The notes under the pieces are model-generated. The model made no database searches, was not told the DNA's origin, and was given only the letters and a program-made list of their open reading frames with translations. A DNA stretch of 64,000 bases. Source: Arthrobacter stackebrandtii (GTDB taxonomy: Bacteria; Actinomycetota; Actinomycetes; Actinomycetales; Micrococcaceae). The stretch lies in the NCBI RefSeq assembly GCF_017876675.1, contig NZ_JAGIOI010000001.1, positions 2,232,001-2,296,000 on the forward strand. Reading direction: 5' to 3'. Shown here piece after piece: positions 41,769 through 50,678 of the stretch (position 1 is the stretch's first letter; every line of letters starts with the position of its first letter). The position numbers and the translations under genes are program-made.

Positions 41769-42872
41769 ATGAGCTCACAACTCGCTGGCGTGTGGCATGC
41801 CCTGGAGGACAAGGTGGCGCAGGGCTGGGCCCCGGGCATGGTGGCCGGGATCCGCCACGGCGGCGAAACGGAATTCTTCGCCACCGGCGTCCGCACACTC
41901 GGCCGGCCCGAACCAATGCGCGCCGACACGCCGTTCCGGATCGCCTCGCTCAGCAAGCCCATCGCCGGGGCGCTCGCCGTCTCCATGATCGCCGACGGCT
42001 CCCTGTCACCCGACGACCCCGCCGACATCTGGCTCCCGGAACTGGCCTACCCGCGCGTCCTCACGAGCCCCGGTGCACCCCTGGAGCACACCGTCGCCGC
42101 CGAGCACGACATCACCGTCCGCCAGCTCCTGACACTCACCCACGGCCTCGGCGTCAGCCTCGAGGACACCCCGCTGGCCCGCGCCGTCGCCGCTGCCGGA
42201 CTGCTCCCCGGCGCCCGCCCGCTCCCCATGGCCCCGGACGATTACATGGCCCGCATCGGCGCCCTCCCGCTCGCGCACCAGCCAGGCACGCGCTGGAGCT
42301 ACCACATCGGCTCCGACATTCTCTCCGTCCTCATCGCCCGCGCCGGCCAGGCTCCGCTGGGCGACATCCTGCGCGAACGCATCACCGGCCCGCTCGGCAT
42401 GGCGTCCACCGGCTTCACCGGAAATCCCGCCGAGCTGCCCACCGCCTATGAATGGACGACGGCGGGACCTTCCGTCTTCGATGGACCGGAAGGCATGTTT
42501 TCCCGGCCTCCGGGAACGGAGTCGCTCGGCGGGGGACTCGTCTCCACGGTCCCGGACTACATGGCGTTCCTGGCCGCACTGGCGGACGACACCCTGCTGC
42601 CGCCGGACCTGCGAGCCCTCATGACCAGCGACCAGCTCAACGATTCCCAGAAGGCCGGACTGGACGGGATGCTGGACCCCGGAACGTCCTGGGGCTGGCA
42701 GGTCTCCGTGGAACCCGGCGGACGCTACGGCTGGACGGGCGGCACAGGCACCACCGCGTATGTGGATCCGGAAAAGGATGTCATCGGGGTGCTGTTCACC
42801 CAGCGGCTGATGTCCGGCCCGGACGAAGACTTTGGCTACTTTTGGAAGCCCCTCGCCGCGGCACTCGGCTGA
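41769..42872 (+). CDS. Serine hydrolase of the beta-lactamase/penicillin-binding (class C) family
   Basis: A 367-residue protein of the Beta-lactamase (PF00144) family, usually esterases or D-aminopeptidases rather than true resistance enzymes. The nucleophile motif SxxK is IASLSKPIAG (Ser at about 59), the Tyr motif is WSYHIGSDILS, and the third motif region is WTGGTGTTAYVDPE. No signal peptide is visible, so it is probably cytoplasmic. Monocistronic, divergent from the MFS gene. Confidence 0.85.
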   Translation: MSSQLAGVWHALEDKVAQGWAPGMVAGIRHGGETEFFATGVRTLGRPEPMRADTPFRIASLSKPIAGALAVSMIADGSLSPDDPADIWLPELAYPRVLTSPGAPLEHTVAAEHDITVRQLLTLTHGLGVSLEDTPLARAVAAAGLLPGARPLPMAPDDYMARIGALPLAHQPGTRWSYHIGSDILSVLIARAGQAPLGDILRERITGPLGMASTGFTGNPAELPTAYEWTTAGPSVFDGPEGMFSRPPGTESLGGGLVSTVPDYMAFLAALADDTLLPPDLRALMTSDQLNDSQKAGLDGMLDPGTSWGWQVSVEPGGRYGWTGGTGTTAYVDPEKDVIGVLFTQRLMSGPDEDFGYFWKPLAAALG

Positions 42873-42925
42873 GCCGGCGCAAAGCCTGGGCACACAGCGG
42901 CCCGGCGCAACGGCACGGTGCCCGC

Positions 42926-43828
42926 TCAGCGGGAGGAACGCCGTCGTACGGGAAGGGTGAGAAGCAGCGTTGCGGCAAATGTCAGGCCATAGCCCACCGC
43001 CATGATCTGGGCGACGCCCACCAGAAAATAGCTGACAGTGCTGTTGGTGTTGGGCATGGGCGAGGAGGTCATGATGGCAGCCACCACAGCCGCCGATGCC
43101 AGCGCCAGGACCAGGTTCAGCACCGTCCACCAGCGCCGGGACGCCCAGTGCGCCGCGGCCCCCAGCCACACGTTCCACGTTGGTCCGGTGCGCATTACGG
43201 GCAGCGCCGCCAGGGCCGTCCAGAAGGCCACGATGAAGTACGCGGCCACGACGTCGGAGGGGCGGTGCCACTGGTTGATGAGCGTGGAAATGCCGGCGGC
43301 GATCGCATAGCTGCCGCCCACAAACGCGGCCGCCGGGCGCCAGCGGGGCGAGACCACCAGGAACACCGCAGCGGCGGCGCTGGCAGCCAAGGTGCTGTGG
43401 CCCGACGGCAGCGAATTCAGGGCGAGCGTGTTGACGCCAAGGTTGGGGCGGTCGGGCAGGCCGGCCTTGATGAGCTGCGTGGAGAGGTTGGCGGCGGCCA
43501 TGGCGACCAGGGCGATTCCAGCCGCCTTCCAGCGCCGCCGCGCAAGTGTTACGAACAAGACCACGAAGGCTGCGATGACCACGGACGTGGCTGGAAGCAG
43601 GTCCAGGACCTGGGCCGTCTGCACCCCGATCCGCTGCCGGGCCGCAGCAGCCTCCACCAGTGCGGACTCGTCAATGAACTGTCCGGTGGTGGTTTTGACG
43701 AAGAAAATATAGGTGGAGAGCAGTCCAGCCAAACTTATGACCGCCGCCGTCAGGAACGGCCAGGCGGCAATGCGCGACACAGCATGGCCGGTGCGGCCAG
43801 GGCGGTGGGGTGCGGCGTGCGTATTCAT
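42926..43828 (-). CDS. PAP2-superfamily membrane phosphatase
   Basis: A 300-residue membrane protein with about six transmembrane segments of the PAP2 (type 2 phosphatidic acid phosphatase) family. Motif 2 is intact (LPSGHST). Motif 3 ends NQWHRPSDVVAAY, giving the catalytic His and Asp, but the Arg normally four to six residues before that His is replaced: the sequence is STLINQWH. Motif 1 (KxxxxxxRP) is represented by KAGLPDRP. It may dephosphorylate a lipid phosphate such as undecaprenyl diphosphate. The ATG at 43828 begins just before the first helix. Confidence 0.82.
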   Translation of the reverse strand: MNTHAAPHRPGRTGHAVSRIAAWPFLTAAVISLAGLLSTYIFFVKTTTGQFIDESALVEAAAARQRIGVQTAQVLDLLPATSVVIAAFVVLFVTLARRRWKAAGIALVAMAAANLSTQLIKAGLPDRPNLGVNTLALNSLPSGHSTLAASAAAAVFLVVSPRWRPAAAFVGGSYAIAAGISTLINQWHRPSDVVAAYFIVAFWTALAALPVMRTGPTWNVWLGAAAHWASRRWWTVLNLVLALASAAVVAAIMTSSPMPNTNSTVSYFLVGVAQIMAVGYGLTFAATLLLTLPVRRRSSR

Positions 43829-43875
43829 CGCCTCTAGGTTCCCACAGATTCGCAGGAGGGCCGTGATCGAGCCGC

Positions 43876-43881
43876 TACAGT
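43876..43881 (+). promoter_or_regulatory. -10 box TACAGT, leaderless promoter of menC
   Basis: TACAGT is followed by GGTGAC and the ATG at 43888, a 6-nt gap, which places the transcription start at the start codon. Confidence 0.65.
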
Positions 43882-43887
43882 GGTGAC

Positions 43888-44862
43888 ATGTTTTCACCCC
43901 CCACCCTTGATGAACTCTTCGCTGCCTCGCACGTGGTTTCGCTGCCCATGCGCACCAAGTTCCGGGGGGTGATGGAGCGGGAGGTCATGCTGTTTGACGG
44001 GCCTGCGGGCTGGTCGGAATTCGGTCCCTTCCTGGAGTACGGCGACCTGGAGGCGGTCCGCTGGCTGGCCTCGGCCGTGGAAGCCGGGTGGCTGGGCTAC
44101 CCCGAGCCGGTGCGCCAGTGGGTCCCGATCAACGCCACGCTTCCGGCGGTTCCCGTGGAGCTGGTGCCGGAGGTGCTGGGCGCCTTCGACGGAGTGCACA
44201 CGGTGAAGATCAAGGTCGCAGAGCCGGGGGAGTCCCTGCGCGACGACGCTGCCCGGGTCGGTGCCGTGCGGCACCTTCTGCCGGAGGCCAAGATCCGCAT
44301 CGACGCCAACGCCGGCTGGACGGTTCCGCAGGCGGTGGCTGCGCTGCGCATGCTCTCGGTCTTTGACCTGGAGTATGCGGAGCAGCCGGTCGCGACCGTG
44401 CCCGAAATGGCCGCCGTGCGCCGGGCCATGGGCGGGTCCGTGCTGATCGCCGCCGACGAAAGCGTCCGCAAGGTTTCCGACCCGCTGGCCGTGGCCCGCG
44501 CCGGAGCCGCCGACCTCATCGTGGTCAAGGCCGCCCCGCTCGGCGGCGTGGGCCGGGCACTGGACATTGTGGCCGAGGCCGGCCTGCCCGCCGTTGTCAG
44601 CTCCGCCCTGGACTCCTCCGTGGGCATCCGGACAGGGCTGGCCCTTGCGGCGGCGCTGCCGGAACTGCCGTTTGCCTGCGGCCTGGGCACCGTGGCGCTC
44701 ATGGCCGGGGACGTAACCGGCACCAGCCTGCTGGCCTCCGTGGGCGGCATGTCCGTGCGGGATGTCACGGCCGACCCCGACCGACTGGAGTACTTCGCCG
44801 CCGCGCCCGAACGCCAGCAGTGGTGGCGCGAGCGCCTCCGCCGCTGCCAGGCCCTCCTGTAA
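43888..44862 (+). CDS. menC: o-Succinylbenzoate synthase
   Basis: Dehydrates SHCHC to o-succinylbenzoate in menaquinone synthesis. A 324-residue enolase-superfamily protein with catalytic Lys in VKIKVAE, metal ligands in RIDANAGW (Asp), DLEYAEQP (Glu) and ADES (Asp/Glu), and the second Lys in LIVVKAAPLGG. Leaderless. It lies upstream of menD, separated by a repeat-rich gap; its stop codon is within the first 22-bp repeat unit. Confidence 0.92.
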   Translation: MFSPPTLDELFAASHVVSLPMRTKFRGVMEREVMLFDGPAGWSEFGPFLEYGDLEAVRWLASAVEAGWLGYPEPVRQWVPINATLPAVPVELVPEVLGAFDGVHTVKIKVAEPGESLRDDAARVGAVRHLLPEAKIRIDANAGWTVPQAVAALRMLSVFDLEYAEQPVATVPEMAAVRRAMGGSVLIAADESVRKVSDPLAVARAGAADLIVVKAAPLGGVGRALDIVAEAGLPAVVSSALDSSVGIRTGLALAAALPELPFACGLGTVALMAGDVTGTSLLASVGGMSVRDVTADPDRLEYFAAAPERQQWWRERLRRCQALL

Positions 44863-44967
44863 CCTCTCCCCTCGGCGCCTGTAACCCCTCCCCTCGGCGC
44901 CTATGACGCACTTGTTGCACTGGAAAGCGCTTCCTAGGCCAGATTTGGTGCATCTGCTGCGTCATAG
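44859..44967. repeat. Tandem 22-bp repeat plus CTATGACGCA inverted repeat
   Basis: GTAACCyCTCCCCTCGGCGCCT occurs twice in tandem (44859-44880 and 44881-44902, one mismatch). It is followed by an inverted pair CTATGACGCA (44901-44910) and TGCGTCATAG (44958-44967) with TGCAC/GTGCA pairing inside. The structure covers the menC stop and ends about 22 bases before the menD -10 box. It may end the menC transcript. Confidence 0.75.
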
Positions 44968-44989
44968 ACGGCTGGCAGGAAGGCATGGC

Positions 44990-44995
44990 TAGAGT
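44990..44995 (+). promoter_or_regulatory. -10 box TAGAGT, leaderless promoter of menD
   Basis: TAGAGT is followed by TGAGGC and the GTG at 45002, a 6-nt gap. It decides the GTG start of menD over the ATG six codons downstream. Confidence 0.6.
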
Positions 44996-45001
44996 TGAGG
45001 C

Positions 45002-46804
45002 GTGACTTTACTTAGCTCCATGGATGCCGCCCGCTACGTTGTTGACGCGCTGGAACGCGCCGGGGTGCGCCACGTGGTGGTGGCTCCCGGCTCCCGCAGC
45101 GCCCCGCTGGTCTACGCCCTCGCCGAGGCAGAGGCCGACAACCGCCTGGCCAGCCACGTCCGTATCGACGAGCGCGTGGCCGGGTTCACCGCCCTTGGCC
45201 TGGCCCTGGGCACGGGGGAGGCTGCCGCCGTCGTGACCACCTCCGGCACGGCCGTGGGCAACCTGCTGCCCGCGGTGATGGAGGCAAACCACGCGGGCGT
45301 GCCCCTGGTGGTGCTCTCCGCCGACCGCCCCGAGGAGCTCCGCGGCACCGGCGCCAACCAGACCACCGTCCAGCTGGACATCTTCGGCGAGCACGTCCGC
45401 TTCGCCACCGACGTTCCCGCCGGCACCGACCCCTCCAGCGCCGTGGCCACCGCCCTGACGGCTGCACTGGGCCGCCTCCCCGGCATCCCCGCCGGCCCGG
45501 TCCAGGTCAACCTCGCCTTCCGCGACCCCCTGACACCCGCGCTCGACGGCTCCGAATGGGAACGCCTGCTGCCCGTGGTGGACGCCCCGGAGACCCCCAG
45601 CATGGACGACGGCGGACCCACCTCCCAGGTCCCCGGCGCCACCGCGGCCGCCGGGGATGGTGACGGCGCAGCCGCTGCCGCTGCCGCTGCCAACGCGATT
45701 GCGGCAGCGATCCCCGACGCAGCCCTCCCCGGAACAAGCCACCGCACCGTGGTGGTCGCCGGGCACGGTGCCGGGCCCGAAGCCGAGTTCTTTGCCCGGC
45801 TGCTGGGACTGCCGCTGCTGGCCGAGCCGTCGTCCAATGCCCGTTTCGGGCCCAATGCCATTGGCCCGTACCGGTTCCTGCTGGAGCGGTTCGGCCCGGA
45901 CAGCGGCCAGCCCATCCAGCGCGTGGTCGTCTTTGGCCGGCCCACGCTCTCACGCCAGGTCAGCGCCCTCCTGGCCCGGACGGACCTTGAGCGTGCATTG
46001 TTTGTCCCTGCGCCCGTCCCGTGGTTTGAGGCCGGGCGCCGCACAGAACTGGTGCTGACCCAATGGGGCCAGCTTCTCGGCTTTGCCGGCCGCGGCCCGG
46101 ACGGCTGGCTTGCAGCCTGGCAGGCCGCGGCCGCCGACGCCGAACACGCCCTGGACGGCATGCTTGAAGGTGTCGGCACCGGGCACCCGGACGACAGGCC
46201 CACCGGCCTGGCCACGGCCCGTGCACTGTGGCGCACAGCCCAGCGGGACCACGGCAGCAACCTCGTCCTCGGCTCCTCCAACCCCGTCCGCGACGCAGAC
46301 CTCGCCGCACGCCCCACTCCGGATAACCACATCACGGTGCACTCCAACCGCGGCCTCGCCGGGATCGACGGCACCATCGCCACCGCCACCGGGATCGCCC
46401 TGGTCACGGACCGCCCCACCCGCGTCCTGCTTGGGGACGTGACGTTCCTGCACGATACCGGCGCCCTCAACCTCGGCGCCACGGAAGCCCGCCCAGCCCT
46501 GCAGATCGTCGTCCTGAACGACGGCGGCGGCGGCATCTTCACACTGCTGGAGCACGGCAGGCTGGCCGAGGCGCCCGGCTACGCGGCCGCCGTCGAGCGC
46601 TTCTTTGGCACGCCGCACACGGCCGACATCGGGGCACTGGCGGCTGCCTTCGGCTGGGGCCACGTCTTGGTGCGCACGACGGCGGAACTCGCCCGCGCAC
46701 TCGCCGCACCGGTGGAGGGGCCCGTCATCGTGGAAGTTGCCGCCGCCGGCCGTGACGGTTTGCGGGCCCTGCACGCCCGGATCGCTGCCGCCCTGGGATC
46801 GTAG
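45002..46804 (+). CDS. menD: SEPHCHC synthase
   Basis: Condenses isochorismate with 2-oxoglutarate-derived succinic semialdehyde, using ThDP, in menaquinone synthesis. At 600 residues it is slightly long, with an Ala-rich loop around residues 200-240. The Pyr domain opens APGSRSAPLVYALAEAE and has VTTSGTAVGNLLPAV. The PP domain has NRGLAGIDGTIATATG, LLGDVTFLHDTGAL and NDGGGGIF, which bind Mg-ThDP. The GTG start matches the leaderless promoter. Confidence 0.95.
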   Translation: MTLLSSMDAARYVVDALERAGVRHVVVAPGSRSAPLVYALAEAEADNRLASHVRIDERVAGFTALGLALGTGEAAAVVTTSGTAVGNLLPAVMEANHAGVPLVVLSADRPEELRGTGANQTTVQLDIFGEHVRFATDVPAGTDPSSAVATALTAALGRLPGIPAGPVQVNLAFRDPLTPALDGSEWERLLPVVDAPETPSMDDGGPTSQVPGATAAAGDGDGAAAAAAAANAIAAAIPDAALPGTSHRTVVVAGHGAGPEAEFFARLLGLPLLAEPSSNARFGPNAIGPYRFLLERFGPDSGQPIQRVVVFGRPTLSRQVSALLARTDLERALFVPAPVPWFEAGRRTELVLTQWGQLLGFAGRGPDGWLAAWQAAAADAEHALDGMLEGVGTGHPDDRPTGLATARALWRTAQRDHGSNLVLGSSNPVRDADLAARPTPDNHITVHSNRGLAGIDGTIATATGIALVTDRPTRVLLGDVTFLHDTGALNLGATEARPALQIVVLNDGGGGIFTLLEHGRLAEAPGYAAAVERFFGTPHTADIGALAAAFGWGHVLVRTTAELARALAAPVEGPVIVEVAAAGRDGLRALHARIAAALGS

Positions 46805-46873
46805 GGGCTTTTCCTAACTTTCGTCCAGACGGCGCGCAGGAACTGTGGAAGAAACGCTGGTGAAGTGGTTGGC

Positions 46874-47779
46874 ATGGACAAGAACACACCACACCCCAAC
46901 CACGACAAGGGCCTTGAGTTTGACCTGGGCACCATCCTCAGCAGGCGCCGCACGCTGGGGCTGGTGCTCGGAGCCGGCGCGATCGCCGGCCTCACTGCCT
47001 GTGCACCGGCGCCGGAGACTGCAGCGGGCACTGCCCCGGGAACCACAGCGGCGCCCGGCAGCACGACGCCGGCCGCCCCTTCCGCCGTTGCGACGGCCAC
47101 GTCGGAGCCCACCGCCGAGGTCACCCGGGCCATCGCCGAGTGCGCCGCCAACACGCCTGACACGCCGGAGGAAACCGGCGGCCCCTACCCGGCCGACGGC
47201 TCCAACGGTCCCGACGTGCTCACCGCCTCCGGCGTGGTCCGCCAGGACATCCGGGGCAGCTTCGGCGCCTCCACTGCGCAGGCCGAGGGAATCCCGCTGA
47301 CCGTCACCCTGACGCTCCTGGACAACGCCCAGGGCTGCAAACCGCTGGCCGGCGCCGCCGTCTACCTGTGGCATGCCACCCGCGACGGCAAGTACTCGCT
47401 CTACGACCAGGGCCTGGAAAACGAGAACTTCCTGCGTGGCGTCCAGGAGACCGACGCCAACGGCCGGCTCAGCTTCACCACCATCTTCCCCGGCGCCTAC
47501 AACGGGCGCTGGCCGCACATCCACTTCGAGGTGTTTGAATCAATGTCCAACGCCACGTCCGCGGGCCAGATTCTGCGCACCTCACAAATCGCCATGACGG
47601 AGGCCTCCTGCAACGAGGTTTACGCCACCGCCGGGTACGAGTCGAGCCTGCAGAACTTTCCCCGCACACCCCTGGCCAGGGACATGGTCTTCGGGGACGA
47701 CGGCGGCATCCACCAGCTGGCGTCCACCTCGGGTTCCGCTGCGGATGGCTACAGCGCAGCCCTGAACGTGGTCATCTAG
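46874..47779 (+). CDS. Secreted intradiol ring-cleavage dioxygenase-like protein
   Basis: A 301-residue protein of the intradiol (catechol/protocatechuate-type) dioxygenase fold. The N-terminus has a twin-arginine motif (SRRRTLGLVLG) followed by a hydrophobic stretch and LTAC, so it is probably exported by Tat and lipid-anchored at the Cys. A Thr/Ala/Pro linker (to about 80) precedes the domain. The domain has YLWHATRDGKYSLYD, RGVQETDANGRLSFTTIFPGAY and RWPHIHFEVF, with the His/Tyr iron ligands visible. Extracytoplasmic members are not simple catabolic enzymes; the role is unknown. The start is ATG 46874; the GTG at 46865 is possible. Confidence 0.82.
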   Translation: MDKNTPHPNHDKGLEFDLGTILSRRRTLGLVLGAGAIAGLTACAPAPETAAGTAPGTTAAPGSTTPAAPSAVATATSEPTAEVTRAIAECAANTPDTPEETGGPYPADGSNGPDVLTASGVVRQDIRGSFGASTAQAEGIPLTVTLTLLDNAQGCKPLAGAAVYLWHATRDGKYSLYDQGLENENFLRGVQETDANGRLSFTTIFPGAYNGRWPHIHFEVFESMSNATSAGQILRTSQIAMTEASCNEVYATAGYESSLQNFPRTPLARDMVFGDDGGIHQLASTSGSAADGYSAALNVVI

Positions 47780-47804
47780 CCGCCATCCAGCCACGGCACC
47801 TGGG

Positions 47805-48605
47805 TTAGAGGACGCGGCTGAGGAATTCCTTGGTGCGGTGGTGTTGTGGGTTGGCGATGATGTCGCGGGGGTTGCCGCTTTCGACGACGACGCCGGCGTC
47901 CATGAAGGTCAGGGTGTCCCCGACCTCGCGGGCGAAGCCGATTTCGTGGGTGACTACGATCATGGTCATGCCGGATTTGGCGAGGTCTTTCATGACTTCC
48001 AGGACGTCGCCGACGAGTTCGGGGTCGAGGGCGGAGGTGGGTTCGTCGAAGAGCATGAGTTCTGGTTCCATGGCCAGGGCGCGGGCGATCGCGACGCGCT
48101 GCTGCTGTCCGCCGGAGAGTTGGGCGGGGTAGAAGTTGGCGCGGTCGGACAGGCCCACCATTTCCAGCAGCTCCAGGGCCTTTAGCTTGGCTGCCGCCTT
48201 TGACTGGTGCTTGACCTGGGTGGGGGCTTCGATGACGTTTTGCAGTGCTGTCATGTGGGGGAAGAGGTTGAAGCGTTGGAAGACCATGCCGATTTCCCGG
48301 CGTTGTCCGGCGATGGCTTTGGAGCTGAGGTCGTGGAGTTTTCCGTTGACGTCCTTGAATCCGATGAGTTCGTCGTGGACGTGGATTCGTCCGGCGCTGA
48401 TGGTTTCCAGGAGGTTGATGCAGCGCAGGAGTGTGGATTTGCCGGAGCCGGAGGGGCCGATGATGACGGAGACTTCCCCGGCCTTGACGGTCATGTCGAT
48501 GCCCTTCAGGACGTGGTGTTCGCCGAAGAACTTGTGCACGCCCGCGATGCTGACCATGGGCTTGAGCGTGGGGCCGGGGGTGGGTGTTGTGGTGGTGCCG
48601 GTCAT
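47805..48605 (-). CDS. glnQ: Polar amino acid ABC transporter, ATP-binding subunit
   Basis: A 266-residue ATPase of the polar amino acid (GlnQ/HisP) ABC group. Walker [20 protein letters not shown]-loop [16 protein letters not shown], signature [16 protein letters not shown], Walker [15 protein letters not shown] and switch His VVTHE are all intact. The first 17 residues are a Thr/Pro-rich tail before the domain. It overlaps the permease gene by 4 bases in the three-gene minus-strand operon. The exact substrate (glutamine, glutamate or another polar amino acid) is not certain. Confidence 0.92.
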   Translation of the reverse strand: MTGTTTTPTPGPTLKPMVSIAGVHKFFGEHHVLKGIDMTVKAGEVSVIIGPSGSGKSTLLRCINLLETISAGRIHVHDELIGFKDVNGKLHDLSSKAIAGQRREIGMVFQRFNLFPHMTALQNVIEAPTQVKHQSKAAAKLKALELLEMVGLSDRANFYPAQLSGGQQQRVAIARALAMEPELMLFDEPTSALDPELVGDVLEVMKDLAKSGMTMIVVTHEIGFAREVGDTLTFMDAGVVVESGNPRDIIANPQHHRTKEFLSRVL

Positions 48606-49588
48606 GGGTTGCCGCCTTCTGTGGTGTCCCGTGCGGTGATGTTGCCGGCCGTGGGTTCTCCGGCGTGGGCTGCCTGGGCGACAGCCGTGGCCTTGACCGG
48701 GGCCATGGTGACGTTGTCAACGCCCTTGCCGTAGTGCTTCTCGATGTAGTACTGGCCCACCATCAGCAGTGAGGTGATGACCAGGTACCAGATCGCGGCG
48801 ACGATCAGCAGCGGGATGGGCAGGTAGGTGCGGTTGGCGATGGTGTTCGTGACGAACGTCAGGTCCAGGGTGAACGGGATGGCCAGCACCAGTGAGGTGG
48901 TCTTGAGCATGCCGATCGTTTCGTTGCCGGTGGGCGGGACGATCACGCGCATGGCCTGGGGCAGGATGATCCGCCACATGACCTTGGACTTGCGCATGCC
49001 CAGGGCCTCGGCGGCCTCCATTTGGCCGTTGTCCACGGATTTCAGGCCGGCCCGGAAGATCTCGGCCAGGTAGGCGGATTCGTTCAGGCCCAGGCCGACG
49101 ATCGCGGCAACCAGTGCGGTGATGATGGTTTCGGTGTCGAAGGAAAACCATTCCGGGCCAAAGGGGACGCCGATGATGATCTTGGGATACAGCACGGAAA
49201 CCAGGCCCCAGAACACCAGCTGCGTGTAGACGGGGGTGCCCCGGAAGAACCAGACCCAGGCCCAGGAAATGTACCGGAACAGGGGGTTTTCGGACTGGCG
49301 CATGAACGCCAGGAAGATGGCCAGCACAATGGCCAGGGCCATGGAACTGACGGTCAGCAGCAGGGTCCAGCCAATACTCTGCAGCACCAGGACATCGAAG
49401 AGGTACTTGCCAACGGTTTCCCAATGGAAGTTCTTGTTGGTGACCAGGCTCTGGATGGCCAGTGCCACGAAGAGAAGGATGAACGCGGCACCAACCCACC
49501 GCCCGGGGTGACGGACCGGAACCGCATCGATCAGTTCCACTCCGTCACGCCGGTGCGGCGAATTGGGGTTCTTGTCTGTGGGGCTCAA
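48602..49588 (-). CDS. Polar amino acid ABC transporter, permease
   Basis: A 328-residue HisM/GlnP-type permease. After about 35 N-terminal polar residues come a first hydrophobic segment (34-50) and the permease core, with [21 protein letters not shown] and the EAA loop [23 protein letters not shown], followed by more membrane helices. The C-terminal tail is Thr/Ala-rich. The start appears to be a TTG at 49588, three bases after the binding-protein stop codon; a later start is possible. Confidence 0.9.
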   Translation of the reverse strand: MSPTDKNPNSPHRRDGVELIDAVPVRHPGRWVGAAFILLFVALAIQSLVTNKNFHWETVGKYLFDVLVLQSIGWTLLLTVSSMALAIVLAIFLAFMRQSENPLFRYISWAWVWFFRGTPVYTQLVFWGLVSVLYPKIIIGVPFGPEWFSFDTETIITALVAAIVGLGLNESAYLAEIFRAGLKSVDNGQMEAAEALGMRKSKVMWRIILPQAMRVIVPPTGNETIGMLKTTSLVLAIPFTLDLTFVTNTIANRTYLPIPLLIVAAIWYLVITSLLMVGQYYIEKHYGKGVDNVTMAPVKATAVAQAAHAGEPTAGNITARDTTEGGNP

Positions 49589-49591
49589 CGC

Positions 49592-50512
49592 CTAGCCTGC
49601 CGTCGGGTTCAGCACAGCCTTGGTGATTGCGCCTTCATCGTTGTTCCAGTCCTTCAGGATCTGGGTGTAGACGCCGTCTGCCATGAGCTTGTTCATGACC
49701 TTCTCGATCACCTCGGCAAAGGCGGTGTCACTCTTGGCGATGGCAATGCCCTGTTCCGCCGAGTCGTAGACATCGCCCAGGGTTTCCAGCGAATCGCCGG
49801 TCTTCTGCAGGGCGTTCTTGATGATGGGGGAGTCGGCGCTCATGGCATCGATGCTGCCGTTGACCAGGCGAGTGGTGACATCCGTCTGGTTTTTCAGGGA
49901 GATGACCTCGATGGCCGGCTTGCCGTCGGCAACACACTTGGCGGAGCGGTCCTTCACATCCGGATCCTCCTCCACGGTTCCGGTCTGCACGCCAACCTTC
50001 TTGCCGCAGATGTCATCGAGGCTGAAGTTCTTCGGGTTGCCCTTTTGTACAGCCCACCAGACTCCGGCGTTGAAGTAACTGACAAAGTTCACGGCCTTGG
50101 AACGCTCGGGGTTGATCGTGAAGGAGGAGATGCCCAGGTCGTACTTTGAGCCCAGGCTCGGCAGGATGGTGGAGAACTCCGAGGTCTGGACCTTCACTTC
50201 CTTGCCCAGCACGGCACCAATGGCGTGGGCCAGGTCCACGTCGTAGCCAACGGGGGTCTGGCCGTCGGCTGCCAGGAATTCGGCGGGCTCGTAGGAGGTG
50301 TCCGATCCGACGGTGAGGGTCTTCTTGTCCTTCAAGGCCGCAGGCAGCAGGGCAATGAGGGACTCGTCCGGCTTGACCGTTGAGGGATCGAAGGTGGGAG
50401 CGCCGCTTGAACCGCCAGGGGTCTGTTCGGCATTGTTGCAGCCGGTCAGCGCCAGTGCTGCCACGGCCAGAACAGCCGCGAAGCGCAGGCCCAGCTTGGA
50501 TGAGATGTGCAT
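49592..50512 (-). CDS. Polar amino acid ABC transporter, substrate-binding lipoprotein
   Basis: A 306-residue family 3 solute-binding protein. The N-terminal signal has a lipobox (ALALTGC, Cys at about 25), so it is a membrane-anchored lipoprotein. The mature part has SDTSYEPAEFLAADGQTPVGYDVDLAHAIG and SSFTINPERSKAVNFVSYF, typical of glutamine/glutamate-type binders. An AAAGGG ribosome binding site precedes the ATG. First gene of the operon, with a CRP-type palindrome in its promoter region. Confidence 0.92.
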   Translation of the reverse strand: MHISSKLGLRFAAVLAVAALALTGCNNAEQTPGGSSGAPTFDPSTVKPDESLIALLPAALKDKKTLTVGSDTSYEPAEFLAADGQTPVGYDVDLAHAIGAVLGKEVKVQTSEFSTILPSLGSKYDLGISSFTINPERSKAVNFVSYFNAGVWWAVQKGNPKNFSLDDICGKKVGVQTGTVEEDPDVKDRSAKCVADGKPAIEVISLKNQTDVTTRLVNGSIDAMSADSPIIKNALQKTGDSLETLGDVYDSAEQGIAIAKSDTAFAEVIEKVMNKLMADGVYTQILKDWNNDEGAITKAVLNPTAG

Positions 50513-50552
50513 TGTTTACCCTTTGTGAAGTCCCTAAGGAGCCGTCAATTGG

Positions 50553-50585
50553 AATCTAGTGTAACCCTCCGTGATTTACATCACG
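50553..50585. promoter_or_regulatory. Promoter and CRP/GlxR-like site of the amino acid transporter
   Basis: CGTGATTTACATCACG (50570-50585) has the GTGA-N6-TCAC half sites of CRP-family regulators, with the central TA typical of actinobacterial GlxR/Crp sites. It overlaps the expected -35 position of the leftward promoter, whose -10 would be TACACT (50563-50558). A bound regulator here could control the ABC operon. Confidence 0.6.
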
Positions 50586-50678
50586 GTAAACAAGTTTTCA
50601 CTATTGAACAACTCAACGGGGCAATTGCGCAAGGGGTGCGGGACCATCCGTGTCTGGATTCCCGGACGGCAATGGTGG

